This document shows positions 36,251 through 47,100 of a DNA stretch of 64,000 nt, piece by piece. This stretch comes from GCA-2708415 sp964351905. GTDB taxonomy: Bacteria; Pseudomonadota; Alphaproteobacteria; Micavibrionales; Micavibrionaceae. Location of the stretch: positions 1 through 64,000 of the forward strand of contig CAYGPG010000001.1 in NCBI GenBank assembly GCA_964351905.1. Direction: 5' to 3'. The notes under the pieces were generated by a model. That model did no database searches and was not told the DNA's origin. It saw nothing but the letters and a program-made list of their open reading frames with translations. Numbering within the stretch: position 1 is the first letter of the stretch; each line of letters opens with the position of its first letter. Position numbers and translations under genes: made by a program.

Positions 36251-36907
36251 ATCGCTAGACCACCATTTCCACAGCCCCCAAAGAAAAAAGGGCCGCGTAT
36301 AAATAATGATATAATTGCCGACGAAATTCGAGTTGTTGGCGCCGACGGCGAGATGTTAGGTGTGATGAGTGTGCCCGCAGGTGTAAATGCGGCAGAGATG
36401 GCAGGCCTTGATTTGGTTGAAGTATCGCCTAATGCGAAACCACCCGTTTGTAAAATTCTTGATTTTGGGAAGTATAAATACGAGCAGCAAAAGAAAGCCG
36501 CCGAAGCCCGTAAGAAACAAAAAACAGTCGACGTTAAAGAAATTAAAGTCCGTCCAAATATTGAAGACCATGATTATATGGTTAAAATTAAAGCGGCACG
36601 TAAATTTTTAAATAATGAAGATAAGGTCAAAGTAACGCTGCGTTTTCGTGGCCGTGAAATGGCGCATAAAGATTTGGCCGCCAAACTGCTAGACCGTATT
36701 CGTGATGACTTGGCTGATCTTTCAAAGATTGAGCTGTATCCAAAAATGGAAGGCCGCCAGATGATTATGGTTTTGGCCTATGATAAAACTGCCGCCGAAC
36801 GTGTTGCGAAAGAAAAAGCAGACGCCGCCAAGGAAGCAGAACGTAACGCGCCACATCCTGATGATGTCGTTGATGATGCATCAGAAGCGGATTCAAAAGA
36901 AGCTTAA
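36251..36907 (+). CDS. infC: Translation initiation factor IF-3 with AUC start codon
   Basis: The 218-residue IF3 keeps fidelity of start-codon choice on the 30S subunit. The N-terminal domain contains INNDIIADEIRVVGADGEML and VSPNAKPPVCKILDFGKYKYE; the C-terminal domain contains VKVTLRFRGREMAHKDL. The first ATG in frame (36353) would remove the start of the N-domain. Upstream of it the frame has no ATG, GTG or TTG before an in-frame TAA at 36236. GGAG at 36240-36243 lies seven bases before ATC at 36251, giving IARPPFPQPPKKKGPR. IF3 genes are known to use rare AUU-type starts to autoregulate. The C-terminus has an acidic Ala/Asp/Glu tail. rpmI and rplT do not follow; a terminator does. Confidence 0.93.
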   Translation: MARPPFPQPPKKKGPRINNDIIADEIRVVGADGEMLGVMSVPAGVNAAEMAGLDLVEVSPNAKPPVCKILDFGKYKYEQQKKAAEARKKQKTVDVKEIKVRPNIEDHDYMVKIKAARKFLNNEDKVKVTLRFRGREMAHKDLAAKLLDRIRDDLADLSKIELYPKMEGRQMIMVLAYDKTAAERVAKEKADAAKEAERNAPHPDDVVDDASEADSKEA

Positions 36908-36922
36908 CTCCCTAAATTTCAC

Positions 36923-36981
36923 ACTCCAGCGAAAGATGGAGTCTTTTAAATTAAGATAAAGATCCCAGCCGTTGCTGGGAT
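36923..36981. terminator. Bipartite hairpin between infC and the convergent ABC gene
   Basis: ACTCCA (36923-36928) pairs with TGGAGT (36937-36942), followed by CTTTT. A second perfect hairpin, ATCCCAGC (36962-36969) with GCTGGGAT (36974-36981), lies 19 bases on. The first could terminate infC and the second could serve the leftward gene. Confidence 0.7.
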
Positions 36982-36998
36982 GTGTTTTATAGGGGCGT

Positions 36999-38816
36999 TT
37001 ATAACGCTTCAGATGATGTTTTTCTTTCCGATTGTATCGCCCATAATTTTGCGAAGTGACCTTTTTGTTTAATAAGGTCATCAAACGGCCCTTCTTCAAT
37101 AATACGCCCTTCATCAAGCACGATAATACGATCCACATTGCGAATGGTGGATAGGCGGTGAGCGATGACAAAGACAGTGCGCCCTTCAAAACTATTCTCT
37201 ATCGCGCCTTGAATTTTGGCTTCGGATATGGAATCGAGCGAGCTGGTCGCTTCATCAAAAATCATGATTGGTGCGCTGCGGATAAGGGCACGGGCGATAC
37301 CAAGGCGTTGACGTTGACCGCCTGAGAGCTTAATGCCGCGCTCTCCAATGACGGTGTCTAAACCCTTCGGCAGGCTTTTAATAAATTCATCCAACGCGGA
37401 TTGTTTTAAAATATGCGTCAAGAATTCTTCATCAATATCATCACGATCAATAAGGATATTGTCACGGATAGAAAGATTAAAAAGCTCCACATCCTGTGGT
37501 ACAAAACCAATTTGATTGATCCACTCTTCTGTCGCTACATGGGGGATGGAGACATCATCAATTTGGAATGATCCTTTATTGGGCAGCATTTGTTTCATTA
37601 GGAGTTTCACAAGAGTGGATTTCCCCGCGCCACTATTGCCTACAAACGCAATTTTCTCACCGCGTTTTACGGTCAGATTAATGTTATGCACCCCTTGGCT
37701 ATCATTATCGCCGTAGGTAAATTCAATATTTTTTAATTTAATTTCTGACCAATCTTTAGGCAAATTTTGCGCAGGTGTTAAATCCAATTTTTTCGGTGTC
37801 ACACGTAACGTTTCAACAAGGCGATAAATACCATTCCCGTATTCGTAGAATTTTTCGAGAATAGAGCTTAGCACTTCACAAGATGACCATAGATAGGCCG
37901 AAAGTAAGATACTAGCAGAATAAGAGCCGATGGAAATTGTATCATTTAAAACAAGATAAAATCCTAATCCCGCGATTGAGAACAGCCAAAAACCTGCCAC
38001 CATATTGCATATTGTCCAACGAAACAAATTCATGGAATAGGCGTCTATAACGGCCTTTTGGCCTTCTTCTTCTAAATTTTCGGCCTTATCGTCGATATAA
38101 TTAGAAAGATGAAAAGCCTTAACAGTACGAATAGAGCTGACAAATTCATAAACGCCAGATAAAAGTCCTTCGAATTTCTTATTAAATATATCGTAGAGAG
38201 TGAAATAGCCGCGCGCGAAGAACCAGCTACAAAATAAGTATGAAGTTATGAACCCAGCAAAAATAAGAAGGTAAAAAGCAGGAATATCAGTAATCATAAT
38301 TGTGATCGTTATCGCAAAAATATCACCAACTAAAGGAAAGGCATCCCAACGAACATAACGTGTGAATTCTTGAAATCCTTTACGCCCTGTCATAACACGC
38401 TGGAGCTTTCCGCCCGATCCTTCTTTTTCATGCCAGTTAAGCGAAAGTTTATTAAGGTGTTTGATACCGTAAAGCGTTAGCCCTCTTGAAGCCTTTTCAA
38501 ACGCACTTACTTCAGGGATAAAAATGATATTGAACATGAAGACGGTAAATAATATTGCGTAGCCACCAAGAATGGTTGCATAGGGCACATAGTTTTCTTG
38601 AGCCGCGCTACTATTGAGACCATCAATTAAATATCCTGTGACCAAAGGAAACAGACTAATGATTGTATATCGAACAAGACGATAAGTTGTGAACCCGATA
38701 ACCAATTTTTTGTAAGGCAATAAAAAATACCACATCCAGGCAAAAATATTGCCTGTATGAAGGGGGGCTTTATCTTCAGGGGGGAGAAGGATTTGGTGTT
38801 TATTCGTTTTAGTCAT
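36999..38816 (-). CDS. ABC exporter half-transporter (permease fused to ATPase)
   Basis: The protein has ~605 residues, with six transmembrane helices in the first ~320 and a C-terminal nucleotide-binding domain. The latter shows Walker A GNSGAGKSTLVKLL, signature LSGGQRQRLGIARAL, Walker B IMIFDEATSSLD and the H-loop IAHRLSTI. It belongs to the general MsbA/ATM1-like half-transporter class; substrate unknown. I chose ATG 38816 (MTKTNKHQ) because the longer frame to 38876 would leave only three bases to the divergent gene's ATG at 38880. It converges on infC across the bipartite hairpin. Confidence 0.85.
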   Translation of the reverse strand: MTKTNKHQILLPPEDKAPLHTGNIFAWMWYFLLPYKKLVIGFTTYRLVRYTIISLFPLVTGYLIDGLNSSAAQENYVPYATILGGYAILFTVFMFNIIFIPEVSAFEKASRGLTLYGIKHLNKLSLNWHEKEGSGGKLQRVMTGRKGFQEFTRYVRWDAFPLVGDIFAITITIMITDIPAFYLLIFAGFITSYLFCSWFFARGYFTLYDIFNKKFEGLLSGVYEFVSSIRTVKAFHLSNYIDDKAENLEEEGQKAVIDAYSMNLFRWTICNMVAGFWLFSIAGLGFYLVLNDTISIGSYSASILLSAYLWSSCEVLSSILEKFYEYGNGIYRLVETLRVTPKKLDLTPAQNLPKDWSEIKLKNIEFTYGDNDSQGVHNINLTVKRGEKIAFVGNSGAGKSTLVKLLMKQMLPNKGSFQIDDVSIPHVATEEWINQIGFVPQDVELFNLSIRDNILIDRDDIDEEFLTHILKQSALDEFIKSLPKGLDTVIGERGIKLSGGQRQRLGIARALIRSAPIMIFDEATSSLDSISEAKIQGAIENSFEGRTVFVIAHRLSTIRNVDRIIVLDEGRIIEEGPFDDLIKQKGHFAKLWAIQSERKTSSEAL

Positions 38817-38879
38817 AAAAATACTATGCCTTGTGCGGTTGATAATGACAATCATCAATAACTCTGTCAGAATCAATAA

Positions 38880-40184
38880 ATGGATCCAAAAAATTCTCAG
38901 CCTTATATCGAAACTTATTATCGCGATACTTTAAATAGTAATGAAAAGCGTGAGTCTTTATCTGAAAGTACGGATACAGATATTTGTATCATTGGTGGTG
39001 GCTTGGCGGGGTTATCAACGGCGTTGGGGCTGGTTGAAAAAAATAAGCAGGTTAAATTGATTGAGGCCAACCGTATTGGGTGGGGCGCATCGGGGCGTAA
39101 TGGGGGGTATATTGCAAAGGGTTACGCTCAAGGTTATAAGCAGCTTGTTAAATATGTTGGTTTAGAGCATACAAAGCAACTTCATAAATTATCAACGCAT
39201 GGGCGTTCCTTAATTAAAGAGAAAATAAAGAAATATAATATTGATTGTGGCCCCATTATTAATGGTGTCCTTGGCGTTTCATGGAATAACCACCCAGATA
39301 AAGTGAAAGCTTATATTGATTGGATGCGTGAAGATCTCAACGCGCCGTTAGAGTTCTGGCCGACAGAAAAAATCCGTGATCTTTGTAAAACAGAGCGATA
39401 TTACGATGGGTTTTACTCGCCAGAAGATTATCAATTTCACCCCCTCAATTATGTTCACGGTTTAGCAAAAGCTATTGAAGATCAAGGTGGCGATATTTAT
39501 GAAGATACGAAGGCCATAAAAATTGAAGATCGCCCTGATGGTGGATACATTGTTCATACGCAAAACGGACAGATAAAATGTAATCAGGTTGTTTTGTGTT
39601 GTTCTATTTATGTCGATGATTTGAACAAGAAATTAAAATATGCGGCCTTTCCCGTTTATACCTATGTGATGGTGACAAAGCCGATCCCACAGGAGCGTCT
39701 GGACGCGGCATTAAATACAAATTACGCCATTTTTGATAACCGTTATGCGCATGATTATTATCGGCGTTTGCCTGATAACCGTATTTTATGGGGCGGGCGC
39801 GTGAGTGTATCGGGCGTGCCAGAAAACTTGGCAGAGATCATGGTGAAGGATTTATTAAAAGTTTATCCGCAATTGGAAGGCGTTGTGGAGTCTGACTATG
39901 CTTGGGGTGGATCGCTTTGTTATGCACCGCATAAGATGCCGCAAATCGGACAGTTAAAACCTGGATATTGGTATAATACCTGCTTTGGCGGCCATGGGCT
40001 TGTGCCAACGTCGGTGGGTGGTGATGTTGTGTCGAGCGCGATAGCCGAGGGCGATGAGCGATATAAACTGTTTGAGCCGTTTAGTAAGCTGAATTTTGCG
40101 GGGGGGCCGTTGTCGCCTTATATTGCGCAAAGTGTTTACTATTTATGGCGGGCGCGTGACTTGCTTATTAGTTTAAATAAATAA
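38880..40184 (+). CDS. FAD-dependent amine oxidase/dehydrogenase, PuuB/DadA-like
   Basis: The 434-residue flavoprotein has an N-terminal FAD site CIIGGGLAGLSTALGLVEKN (~residue 36) followed by the family hallmark GWGASGRNGGYIAKGY (~70). The DAO fold ends with GGHGLVPTSVGGDVVSSAI (~375). The GASGRNGG motif is typical of gamma-glutamylputrescine oxidase (PuuB) and related enzymes that oxidise secondary amines or polyamine conjugates. No other Puu gene is nearby, so the substrate is unassigned. It is a single gene diverging from the ABC exporter. Confidence 0.85.
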   Translation: MDPKNSQPYIETYYRDTLNSNEKRESLSESTDTDICIIGGGLAGLSTALGLVEKNKQVKLIEANRIGWGASGRNGGYIAKGYAQGYKQLVKYVGLEHTKQLHKLSTHGRSLIKEKIKKYNIDCGPIINGVLGVSWNNHPDKVKAYIDWMREDLNAPLEFWPTEKIRDLCKTERYYDGFYSPEDYQFHPLNYVHGLAKAIEDQGGDIYEDTKAIKIEDRPDGGYIVHTQNGQIKCNQVVLCCSIYVDDLNKKLKYAAFPVYTYVMVTKPIPQERLDAALNTNYAIFDNRYAHDYYRRLPDNRILWGGRVSVSGVPENLAEIMVKDLLKVYPQLEGVVESDYAWGGSLCYAPHKMPQIGQLKPGYWYNTCFGGHGLVPTSVGGDVVSSAIAEGDERYKLFEPFSKLNFAGGPLSPYIAQSVYYLWRARDLLISLNK

Positions 40185-40199
40185 CTTAGATAAAAAGAA

Positions 40200-40259
40200 A
40201 CCCCGTATTTAATACGGGGTCTTTGATAATTTTTTAATATCCTGTAACAAGTACGGGAT
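40200..40259. terminator. Bipartite hairpin between the FAD oxidase and trxA
   Basis: ACCCCGTAT (40200-40208) pairs perfectly with ATACGGGGT (40212-40220) around TTA, then CTTT. A second arm pair ATCCTG (40239-40244) and CGGGAT (40254-40259) follows. The pattern matches the serA 3' region and lies between convergent genes. Confidence 0.8.
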
Positions 40260-40272
40260 TACAATTTAGGCT

Positions 40273-40596
40273 TTATGAGGCGACAGAATCTAACCATTCA
40301 TTGAGTTGTGTCTTGGACATACCGCCGACTTTTGTGTCAACAAGCTCACCGCCTTTAAACACCATCAATGTTGGAATACCACGCACGCCATATTTTGTTG
40401 GCGCATTGGGGTTTTCATCAATGTTGACTTTGACCACTTTCATTTTGCCAGCGACTTCATTAGCGACTTCATCCACGATAGGGGACAGCGCTTTACAAGG
40501 GCCACACCATTCTGCCCAAAAATCAACCATAACGGGTTGATCTGACTTTAAAACTTCATTTTCAAAATCCGCATCGGATACATTTACACTCGACAT
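40273..40596 (-). CDS. trxA: Thioredoxin TrxA
   Basis: The 107-residue cytosolic thioredoxin has the active site WCGPC (Trp30-Cys34), the cis-proline region RGIPTLMVFKGGE (~residue 73) and the family N-terminal strand PVMVDFWAEW. It reduces protein disulfides using thioredoxin reductase. AGAGGA precedes the ATG. It follows addA by ~95 bases on the same strand, as in many alphaproteobacteria, but folC is not adjacent here. Confidence 0.97.
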   Translation of the reverse strand: MSSVNVSDADFENEVLKSDQPVMVDFWAEWCGPCKALSPIVDEVANEVAGKMKVVKVNIDENPNAPTKYGVRGIPTLMVFKGGELVDTKVGGMSKTQLNEWLDSVAS

Positions 40597-40691
40597 TTTT
40601 TATTCCTCTTTAAGGTTATATTTCTAGTTTCGTTATTCTTGATTGAATGGTTACAGAGATCATAAAGCGATTCGCGCCGCCTTAAAAAGGG

Positions 40692-43600
40692 TCAGGAAAC
40701 ATCTATCTCCATCAAATGACAATTATCTGTCCAAAGAAGCGCCGCTTTAATAACGTGATTTGGATATATCTTTCGCATGATGTCGGCATAGGTGCGCATT
40801 TGAGATTCATATATCACAGGTACGTCTTTCGCGCTTTGTGGGGAAGGGCGATTACTTTTATAATCAATAATATAGATTTGCGTGTCCGTGATTAAAAGAC
40901 GATCTATTTGCCCAGATATAAGACGGTTATCGTCCAAATATCCTGTGATGGGTGCTTCAGCCACAGATCCCTCGCCAAAAATAGGAGCAAATTGGGTATC
41001 ATTTAGAATTTGCATGACTTCACTCACAATTTCGCGCTGTACGTTTTGGGGAAGTTCATATGCGGGTTGAGCAACATAATGCTCCGCCCTTTTTTGGCGG
41101 TCATTGGCTTTTACATCGGGTAAAATTTGGAGAAGTTTATGCGTAATGTTACCGCGTTTAAAACGATAATCTTGTATTGCGCTTAAGGGGGAGAGAATTT
41201 CCTCTTCTAACTCTAGAGATTTTGAAGGTGTATGTATTTTGGGTGCAGATTCCTGTTCTGGCAATGGCTGATGAAGCCATTTGGGTATTTCAATGTTTTC
41301 ACCTGTATAGTCGGCTTTATCGGTTTGTCTGTCTGGTTTGTCTGTCGCAGGGTTACTAAAGATTTTTATGCTTAAGTCATTATGTGTTTTGGTGTGTACG
41401 TCTTTTATACGATCAAAAGCGTTGGATACATATTTATACCAACTTTCATCAATCATGTCCTTTTTGCCTTTATACCCGCCGATATAAAGCATATCTTCTG
41501 CTCGCGTCAGGGCGACATATAACAAACGTCGATATTCTTGATCTTCACGTTCCTGTAGGGTCTGTTTTGCTTCCTGACAAGCACTTGGTAGTAAATCTGA
41601 CGTGGGGCAAAAATAGGGGAAAGCATGGCCTGTTTTATCAGGCCAGAATATACGCTCAGTCTTATTTCCACGCGACGAACGTACAGTATCGGGCAAAATA
41701 ACAATAGGGGATTGAAGCCCTTTGGAACCATGCACAGTCATAATGCGTACGGCCTTTTGTCCTTCATCCATTTGGCGCTTAATTTGGCTGTCATCAAAAT
41801 GATGGCTTTGAACAAAATTTTGCAGATTAGCAGAATTTTCTTTCTCATATTCTAACGTCTTATTGATGAATTCGTTTAAGGGGTCTAGGCATTCTTCCCC
41901 TAGACGGGATTTTATCGCCCTTAAACCACTCATTTCATCATTTGGGCAGGGTTTTTGAAGAATATCGGATATAAAATCATAAGGCGTGGCTTTACTGCCC
42001 ATTATTATAAGATGTTTAAGCCAGTTTACAGTAGGATCGTCAGTGATATTTTGTTTAATATTACTCCATAGGCTACTTTGTCGCTTATAACAATATTTAT
42101 AAAGTTTTTCTTCATTCCATCCGATCAGGGGAGATTTTAAAATTGTCGCCAGATTTAGTTCATCATCAGGCAAAAGCGCAAATTTCATGAGGGCGATGAG
42201 GTCTTGAATAACAAGCTGATCTTTTAAAACCATTCTATCAACACCGCTGACGGGGATATCTTTTGTTTTTAATGCGCGTACGAGCTGATCTAGAAAAGCA
42301 TTTCGCGATTTAACCAAAATCATAATATCGCCAGGTTCAATCGGGCGATCATGAGAGGGAAGCGATTTTTTATTATTGATCCAATTTTTTATTGTTTCAC
42401 CAATGTGGTTGGCCATTTTTGAGGCTCCGCTAGAAATATCTTCTGTTTTGAAAGGCAAAGCCCATGGGTCAAAATTATCATCCGTATCATTTTCAAAAAT
42501 AGGCCATAACTCAACATGTCCAGCTTGTTTTTTTCTAAAAGAATAATGCTTAATGGGAAGAAAGCTTAGACCTTTACGTTGTTCTTCTTTTTCGAAAACA
42601 TGATCAACAAAATCTAAAATGGCCGGTGTTGAACGAAAAGAGGTTTCGAAATCAATAATATTTAAATTCTTTTTTATATTTTTTATTTTTGTATCAAACC
42701 ATTTTTGTATTTCATGAAATTTTTCAGGTGATGCACGTTGAAAAGAAAAAATAGATTGCTTCTCATCGCCAACAAGAAAAACTGTTTTATATTGATCTTC
42801 AATATTATGAAAGAAATCATCGCAGAGTATTTTTATGATTTCCCATTGTTCGGGATTTGTATCTTGTGATTCATCTACCAAAATATGATCAATGCCTTGA
42901 TCCATTTTGTAACGGATCCAAGGGGTTGCATTTAACCCATTGAGGTTGTTTGTCTTACCTTGTAAAAGGTCTAATGTTTTTAAGATAAGATCATCAAAAT
43001 CAAGGGTATTATCTTCTAATTTTAGCCTGTTATAACTCTCTAAAACAGCTTGTCCGATAATAAATAAATCCCTTGTAAAGCTTGATATATATAGTTTTTT
43101 AACATCCTCTTGCAGTTTTATAAGGCGATTTGCCTCTGCATGAAGAGTATTAAGAATTGTTGGGTCAGATTCAAAAATTGCCTTGGTCACAATACGGCTT
43201 TGTATTGTATTTTTTTGCGTTAAAAAGACGGATTTATAATCAGAAAATTTGCTCTGTCTTTTTTCTTTTGGCACATCTAAAAAATCTAAAATAATGAAAC
43301 TATTTTTTTGATCTGTCTTAGGGGAGCCGCTTGCCATTTTGGCGCAAGCGTTGCGAAGGTTTTCCTCAATGTTTGGATCAAGAGAAAGATTCTCTATTTC
43401 ATATTCTTCTTTGTTTTTGGCAGGATTAATTTCAAAAAACTGACATAAATTATTATAGAGCCCCTCAGGATTAAAATATTTTCTTATAATATTTTCTGCT
43501 TGGCGGCGTTCAGAAATAAATTTTTCTAAAATCTCTGTAAGTTGATCTTCATTATGTATGGAGAGTATTTCATTTACGGCTAAAGAAAGGTCAGATCCTT

Positions 43601-44171
43601 TTTCTTCTTCCGCTCTGTTTAAATTTTCTTGAATAGCAAGCATCAAAAGACTTCGGCTTTGAGATTCTTCTAAAGCTTTAAAATTTGGAGGCAGGTCTGC
43701 TTCTAATGGAAAGCGCCCTAGAACAGATTGACAAAAAGAATGAATTGTCATGATTTTTAAGCCGCCGGGTGTGTCCACAACGTCGGCAAACAGTTGGCGT
43801 GCCTTGTCTAGTTGATTTTTGGTTGGAGGTGTTCCTAAAAGCTTGCTCAGGTTCTCTTCTAGCCCTTTTTGCCCTTCAAGCGGTAGAGTTGCCCATTCAC
43901 TTAAGCGTTTTGATATACGTAAGGCCATTTCACTTGCGGCTGCTTTTGTAAAAGTTAGCGCAAGAATTTTTTGCGGATCCACGCCCTCGCTATTTTTTTG
44001 CGGTAATAAAAGGCGCAAAATACGATCAGTTAAAACTTTTGTTTTTCCCGAACCAGCAGAAGCACCAACCCAAACAGATTCCTCGGGTGTAGAGGCATGG
44101 CGTTGCAAGACATTTGGATCAAGACTACGAATAGTAGTGTTTTCTTCTAACTTTTGCGCGCTATCAGCCAT
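40692..44171 (-). CDS. addA: Helicase-nuclease AddA
   Basis: The ~1159-residue subunit of the AddAB double-strand-break resection complex is functionally equivalent to RecBCD. It is a UvrD-like superfamily 1 helicase with Walker A VGASAGSGKTKVL (residues ~35-47), Walker B VDESQDTNPEQWEII (~430), VFLVGDEKQSIFSFQRA (~465) and VRIMTVHGSKGLQSPIVILPD (~815). A C-terminal RecB-type nuclease domain with GQIDRLL...IYIIDYKSNRP (~1105) follows. The ATG at 44171 is preferred because GAGGAGA precedes it; it overlaps the addB stop by eight bases, implying translational coupling. Confidence 0.96.
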   Translation of the reverse strand: MADSAQKLEENTTIRSLDPNVLQRHASTPEESVWVGASAGSGKTKVLTDRILRLLLPQKNSEGVDPQKILALTFTKAAASEMALRISKRLSEWATLPLEGQKGLEENLSKLLGTPPTKNQLDKARQLFADVVDTPGGLKIMTIHSFCQSVLGRFPLEADLPPNFKALEESQSRSLLMLAIQENLNRAEEEKGSDLSLAVNEILSIHNEDQLTEILEKFISERRQAENIIRKYFNPEGLYNNLCQFFEINPAKNKEEYEIENLSLDPNIEENLRNACAKMASGSPKTDQKNSFIILDFLDVPKEKRQSKFSDYKSVFLTQKNTIQSRIVTKAIFESDPTILNTLHAEANRLIKLQEDVKKLYISSFTRDLFIIGQAVLESYNRLKLEDNTLDFDDLILKTLDLLQGKTNNLNGLNATPWIRYKMDQGIDHILVDESQDTNPEQWEIIKILCDDFFHNIEDQYKTVFLVGDEKQSIFSFQRASPEKFHEIQKWFDTKIKNIKKNLNIIDFETSFRSTPAILDFVDHVFEKEEQRKGLSFLPIKHYSFRKKQAGHVELWPIFENDTDDNFDPWALPFKTEDISSGASKMANHIGETIKNWINNKKSLPSHDRPIEPGDIMILVKSRNAFLDQLVRALKTKDIPVSGVDRMVLKDQLVIQDLIALMKFALLPDDELNLATILKSPLIGWNEEKLYKYCYKRQSSLWSNIKQNITDDPTVNWLKHLIIMGSKATPYDFISDILQKPCPNDEMSGLRAIKSRLGEECLDPLNEFINKTLEYEKENSANLQNFVQSHHFDDSQIKRQMDEGQKAVRIMTVHGSKGLQSPIVILPDTVRSSRGNKTERIFWPDKTGHAFPYFCPTSDLLPSACQEAKQTLQEREDQEYRRLLYVALTRAEDMLYIGGYKGKKDMIDESWYKYVSNAFDRIKDVHTKTHNDLSIKIFSNPATDKPDRQTDKADYTGENIEIPKWLHQPLPEQESAPKIHTPSKSLELEEEILSPLSAIQDYRFKRGNITHKLLQILPDVKANDRQKRAEHYVAQPAYELPQNVQREIVSEVMQILNDTQFAPIFGEGSVAEAPITGYLDDNRLISGQIDRLLITDTQIYIIDYKSNRPSPQSAKDVPVIYESQMRTYADIMRKIYPNHVIKAALLWTDNCHLMEIDVS

Positions 44172-47100
44172 AAGAAATCTCCTCGGCCTCTTCATCGAGT
44201 GCCGCCCATTCCTTAACGCGTTCTAGATGTTCGTAATCATTAAAACGTGGTGCATTGCTAAGGCGTGGGATTGCCGCATATGCTGTCTCTTCTTTTTCAT
44301 ACGCCTGAATGAGTTGTTTGAGACCAGTTTTTGCTGTTTCAATGCTCTCTTCTATTTTTGATCGATTATTAAGGTTAGTGATTTTACCAACTTCGCGTCC
44401 GCCTGTTATTTTCCAGTAGCTAAGGGATTCTACTGCTAAATTATCTGTTTTGAGGCCGTGAAAGCCTTTATTTTCAAGGATAAGAGCCTCTAAGGGGAGT
44501 TGGTTTAATTCCGCTGTTTGAATTTTTGTAAGAGAATAGTTCCCGCCAGATTTATAATCAATAATGGCGTAAGAGCCATTTGAGAGTTGATCAATCCTGT
44601 CCACACGTCCACTGAGTGTGAAAGGTTTTTCTAAACCTTCTTTAAATTCCAAATTACCGTAAACTTCACTTTTTAAAAACGTTGCGTTTTCACGCCATTT
44701 TAATTCGTAATGACAAACCCAATCAGCCATTCGAAAAATTTTAGGCTTCCATGCATTCCAAATATCATCAGGAAGATTCATTTTTTTAAGCGTTGTTTTT
44801 GCAATATCAATAAATTTGTCAGCCGCGTCTTCTGGAATTTTTTTAGGAAATTCTTTTGTAAATTCTTCCATAATTTTATGGAGAATGTTGCCGCGTTCTG
44901 CCGCATCAAAATTTTTATCAATATCTTCCAAAGGATAGAGCTGTAATATTTTAGAAGCATAAATTTGATAAGGATCTTTAAGCCAATTATCAATTTTTGT
45001 AACGGATAGTTCATTGGGACGAGATTCAATAGGAGGCTTTGGCTGTGGTCTTTCTATAGGTGTTGTTTGATTTATATGATCCAAAGCCTCAACATATTTT
45101 TGGTGTTTTTCTTTTTTTATAGTCTGCGGATCAATATCAATGGCAGATAAAAAGGTTTCCAGCCTTTGTAACCATCGTGCGGGCACACTAGGCGCCGATC
45201 CTTGGCGAAGGGCGCGGGTAACATAGACTTTCTCATGACAGGCACCTTGCACAAAATCATGGGCGGCAAGGGTGATACCGCGTTCTGGCAGTGGCAGGCC
45301 GTAATTTTTACGCATCGGACGTGACATCCATGGGTCATTGCCCGGATCAGGGGGCCATGTGCCCTCATTTAATCCGCTTAAAATCACGACATCTGTTTGG
45401 ATCAGGCGTGCCTCCAACTGGCCAAGAATCATCAAGCGTGGATGCGTGCCGTATTTTGGCCTGACGGTGACGCCGCTCATAATTTGTTCTAAGATAGAAA
45501 GATAATCCTGCGGAGAGAGTATCGACATGCTATCGCTATAATCATAAAGCTCAGCAAGAAGGTTGGATGCACTTTCACCAGATTCCCCTTTCCAAAGAAG
45601 TGCTGCGCCAGATTGATCATCAGAAGTGGAAATTTTTTCAATCAGTTCAATATGATTTTTTATGAATGTTTTAAGCGTTTGTTTTTTTGAAAATATTTCA
45701 AGGTAGGGGCTTAAATCTTGCTCTAAATGTTGAAGAAGATCTAGTGCTTTTGCGCTTGGTTTATTTTTACGTTTAGGGTCATTGGCAAAATTTTTGTATC
45801 GAATTTTCAGATTTTCAAACCCTTTTGGCGGTGCAATACCTCGCAACAAAGTTTTATCGATTTCACGGACAGTTTTTCTAAAATTTTTAAATTTATTCCC
45901 CGCGGCATATTCATGTTTTAAAAAAGAAAGGAGCGATACAGGCGTAATGCCGTCAATCATTGCCTGAGCAGACAGATTAAGGTAAGTCCCGATGGGCATG
46001 TTGGACAGCATTGTTCCGGCGGAATCATCAACGTTAATACCCCATCTTTTACAGACAGAACCAACACGACGGGCAAGATCACGGTCTGGCGTGATAAGCG
46101 CCGCTGTTTTGTCTTTGGTCTCTAATGTTTCGCGTAAGATAACAGCGATAACGTTGGCTTCATCTTGCGGTGTGTCACATTCATATAAGTTTAATTTTTC
46201 TAAGGAATTTTCAATTTCCAATTTTGATTTTGGATCAATATGAATTTTTGTCCATTGATCTGTATGCTTTGCAGGGGACATGACATGAGAAAATAATTTT
46301 TCTCTTATATTTTTATTTGAATTTTGGTTTTGTGCCTCAGGCCAAATTTTTACATCTTCTTTCTCTACCTCTATAGAATAAAGTAAATTTTTAAGCGTAA
46401 ATTGTGGGTGTCCTTCCTCAACATCTTCCCAGATATTTTTTTGCATATGCGTATCAAGGCCAGGTAGAATGACTTCACCTTGAGGCAGTCTGGAAATTGT
46501 TCTTAATAATGTGGCGGTCGCAGGAATGGACCCTGTTGAACCTGCAGATAAGACTGGCGTGGTCGACGGTGAATGGATCCAGTGATCATTGAGCATGATA
46601 AGAAGGCGATTACGACGATCTGCCGCGTCAATGGCGCCATGTTCTTTTAAAATTTGTGGCCAGCTTTCGCTTAAAATTTCTAAAAACTTTAATGTGATTT
46701 GCCAATGTTCGGCAAAATCATCCCCATCAATAATATTGGGTAGGTCAGAAAGGTTAAGGTTTTCAGTATAGATCTGATCCATTAACTGACCGAGAGCTTG
46801 TGCCAATGCCATATTATGCGCAGGGGATTTTGCGTAGTTTGGTAATTTTTCAATGATTTGAGCCAGTAATATTTGCCGTTTTAACGGCGACATGGATGGT
46901 GGCAAATCAAATTGATCCAAATTATTATGAGAGAGAATAAGTTCATCAGCATCAATGTCGCCAAATGATTGCATTTTAGGGAGTAAAGTTGGTTTTCCCT
47001 TGGTTTGTTTTAAGAAAGCCTCTTGTAATGAGCGGCAGGCGCGGCGTGTTGGCAGTAAAATAAGTGTTTTTGATAGTGTACTCCCATCGTTTTGATGACG

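Noticed and set aside
36353..36907. infC starting at ATG 36353
   Set aside because: It would remove the conserved start of the IF3 N-domain and has no Shine-Dalgarno; the AUC start at 36251 fits better.
36999..38876. 625-residue version of the ABC exporter
   Set aside because: It would place its start three bases from the divergent gene's start and leave no promoter space.
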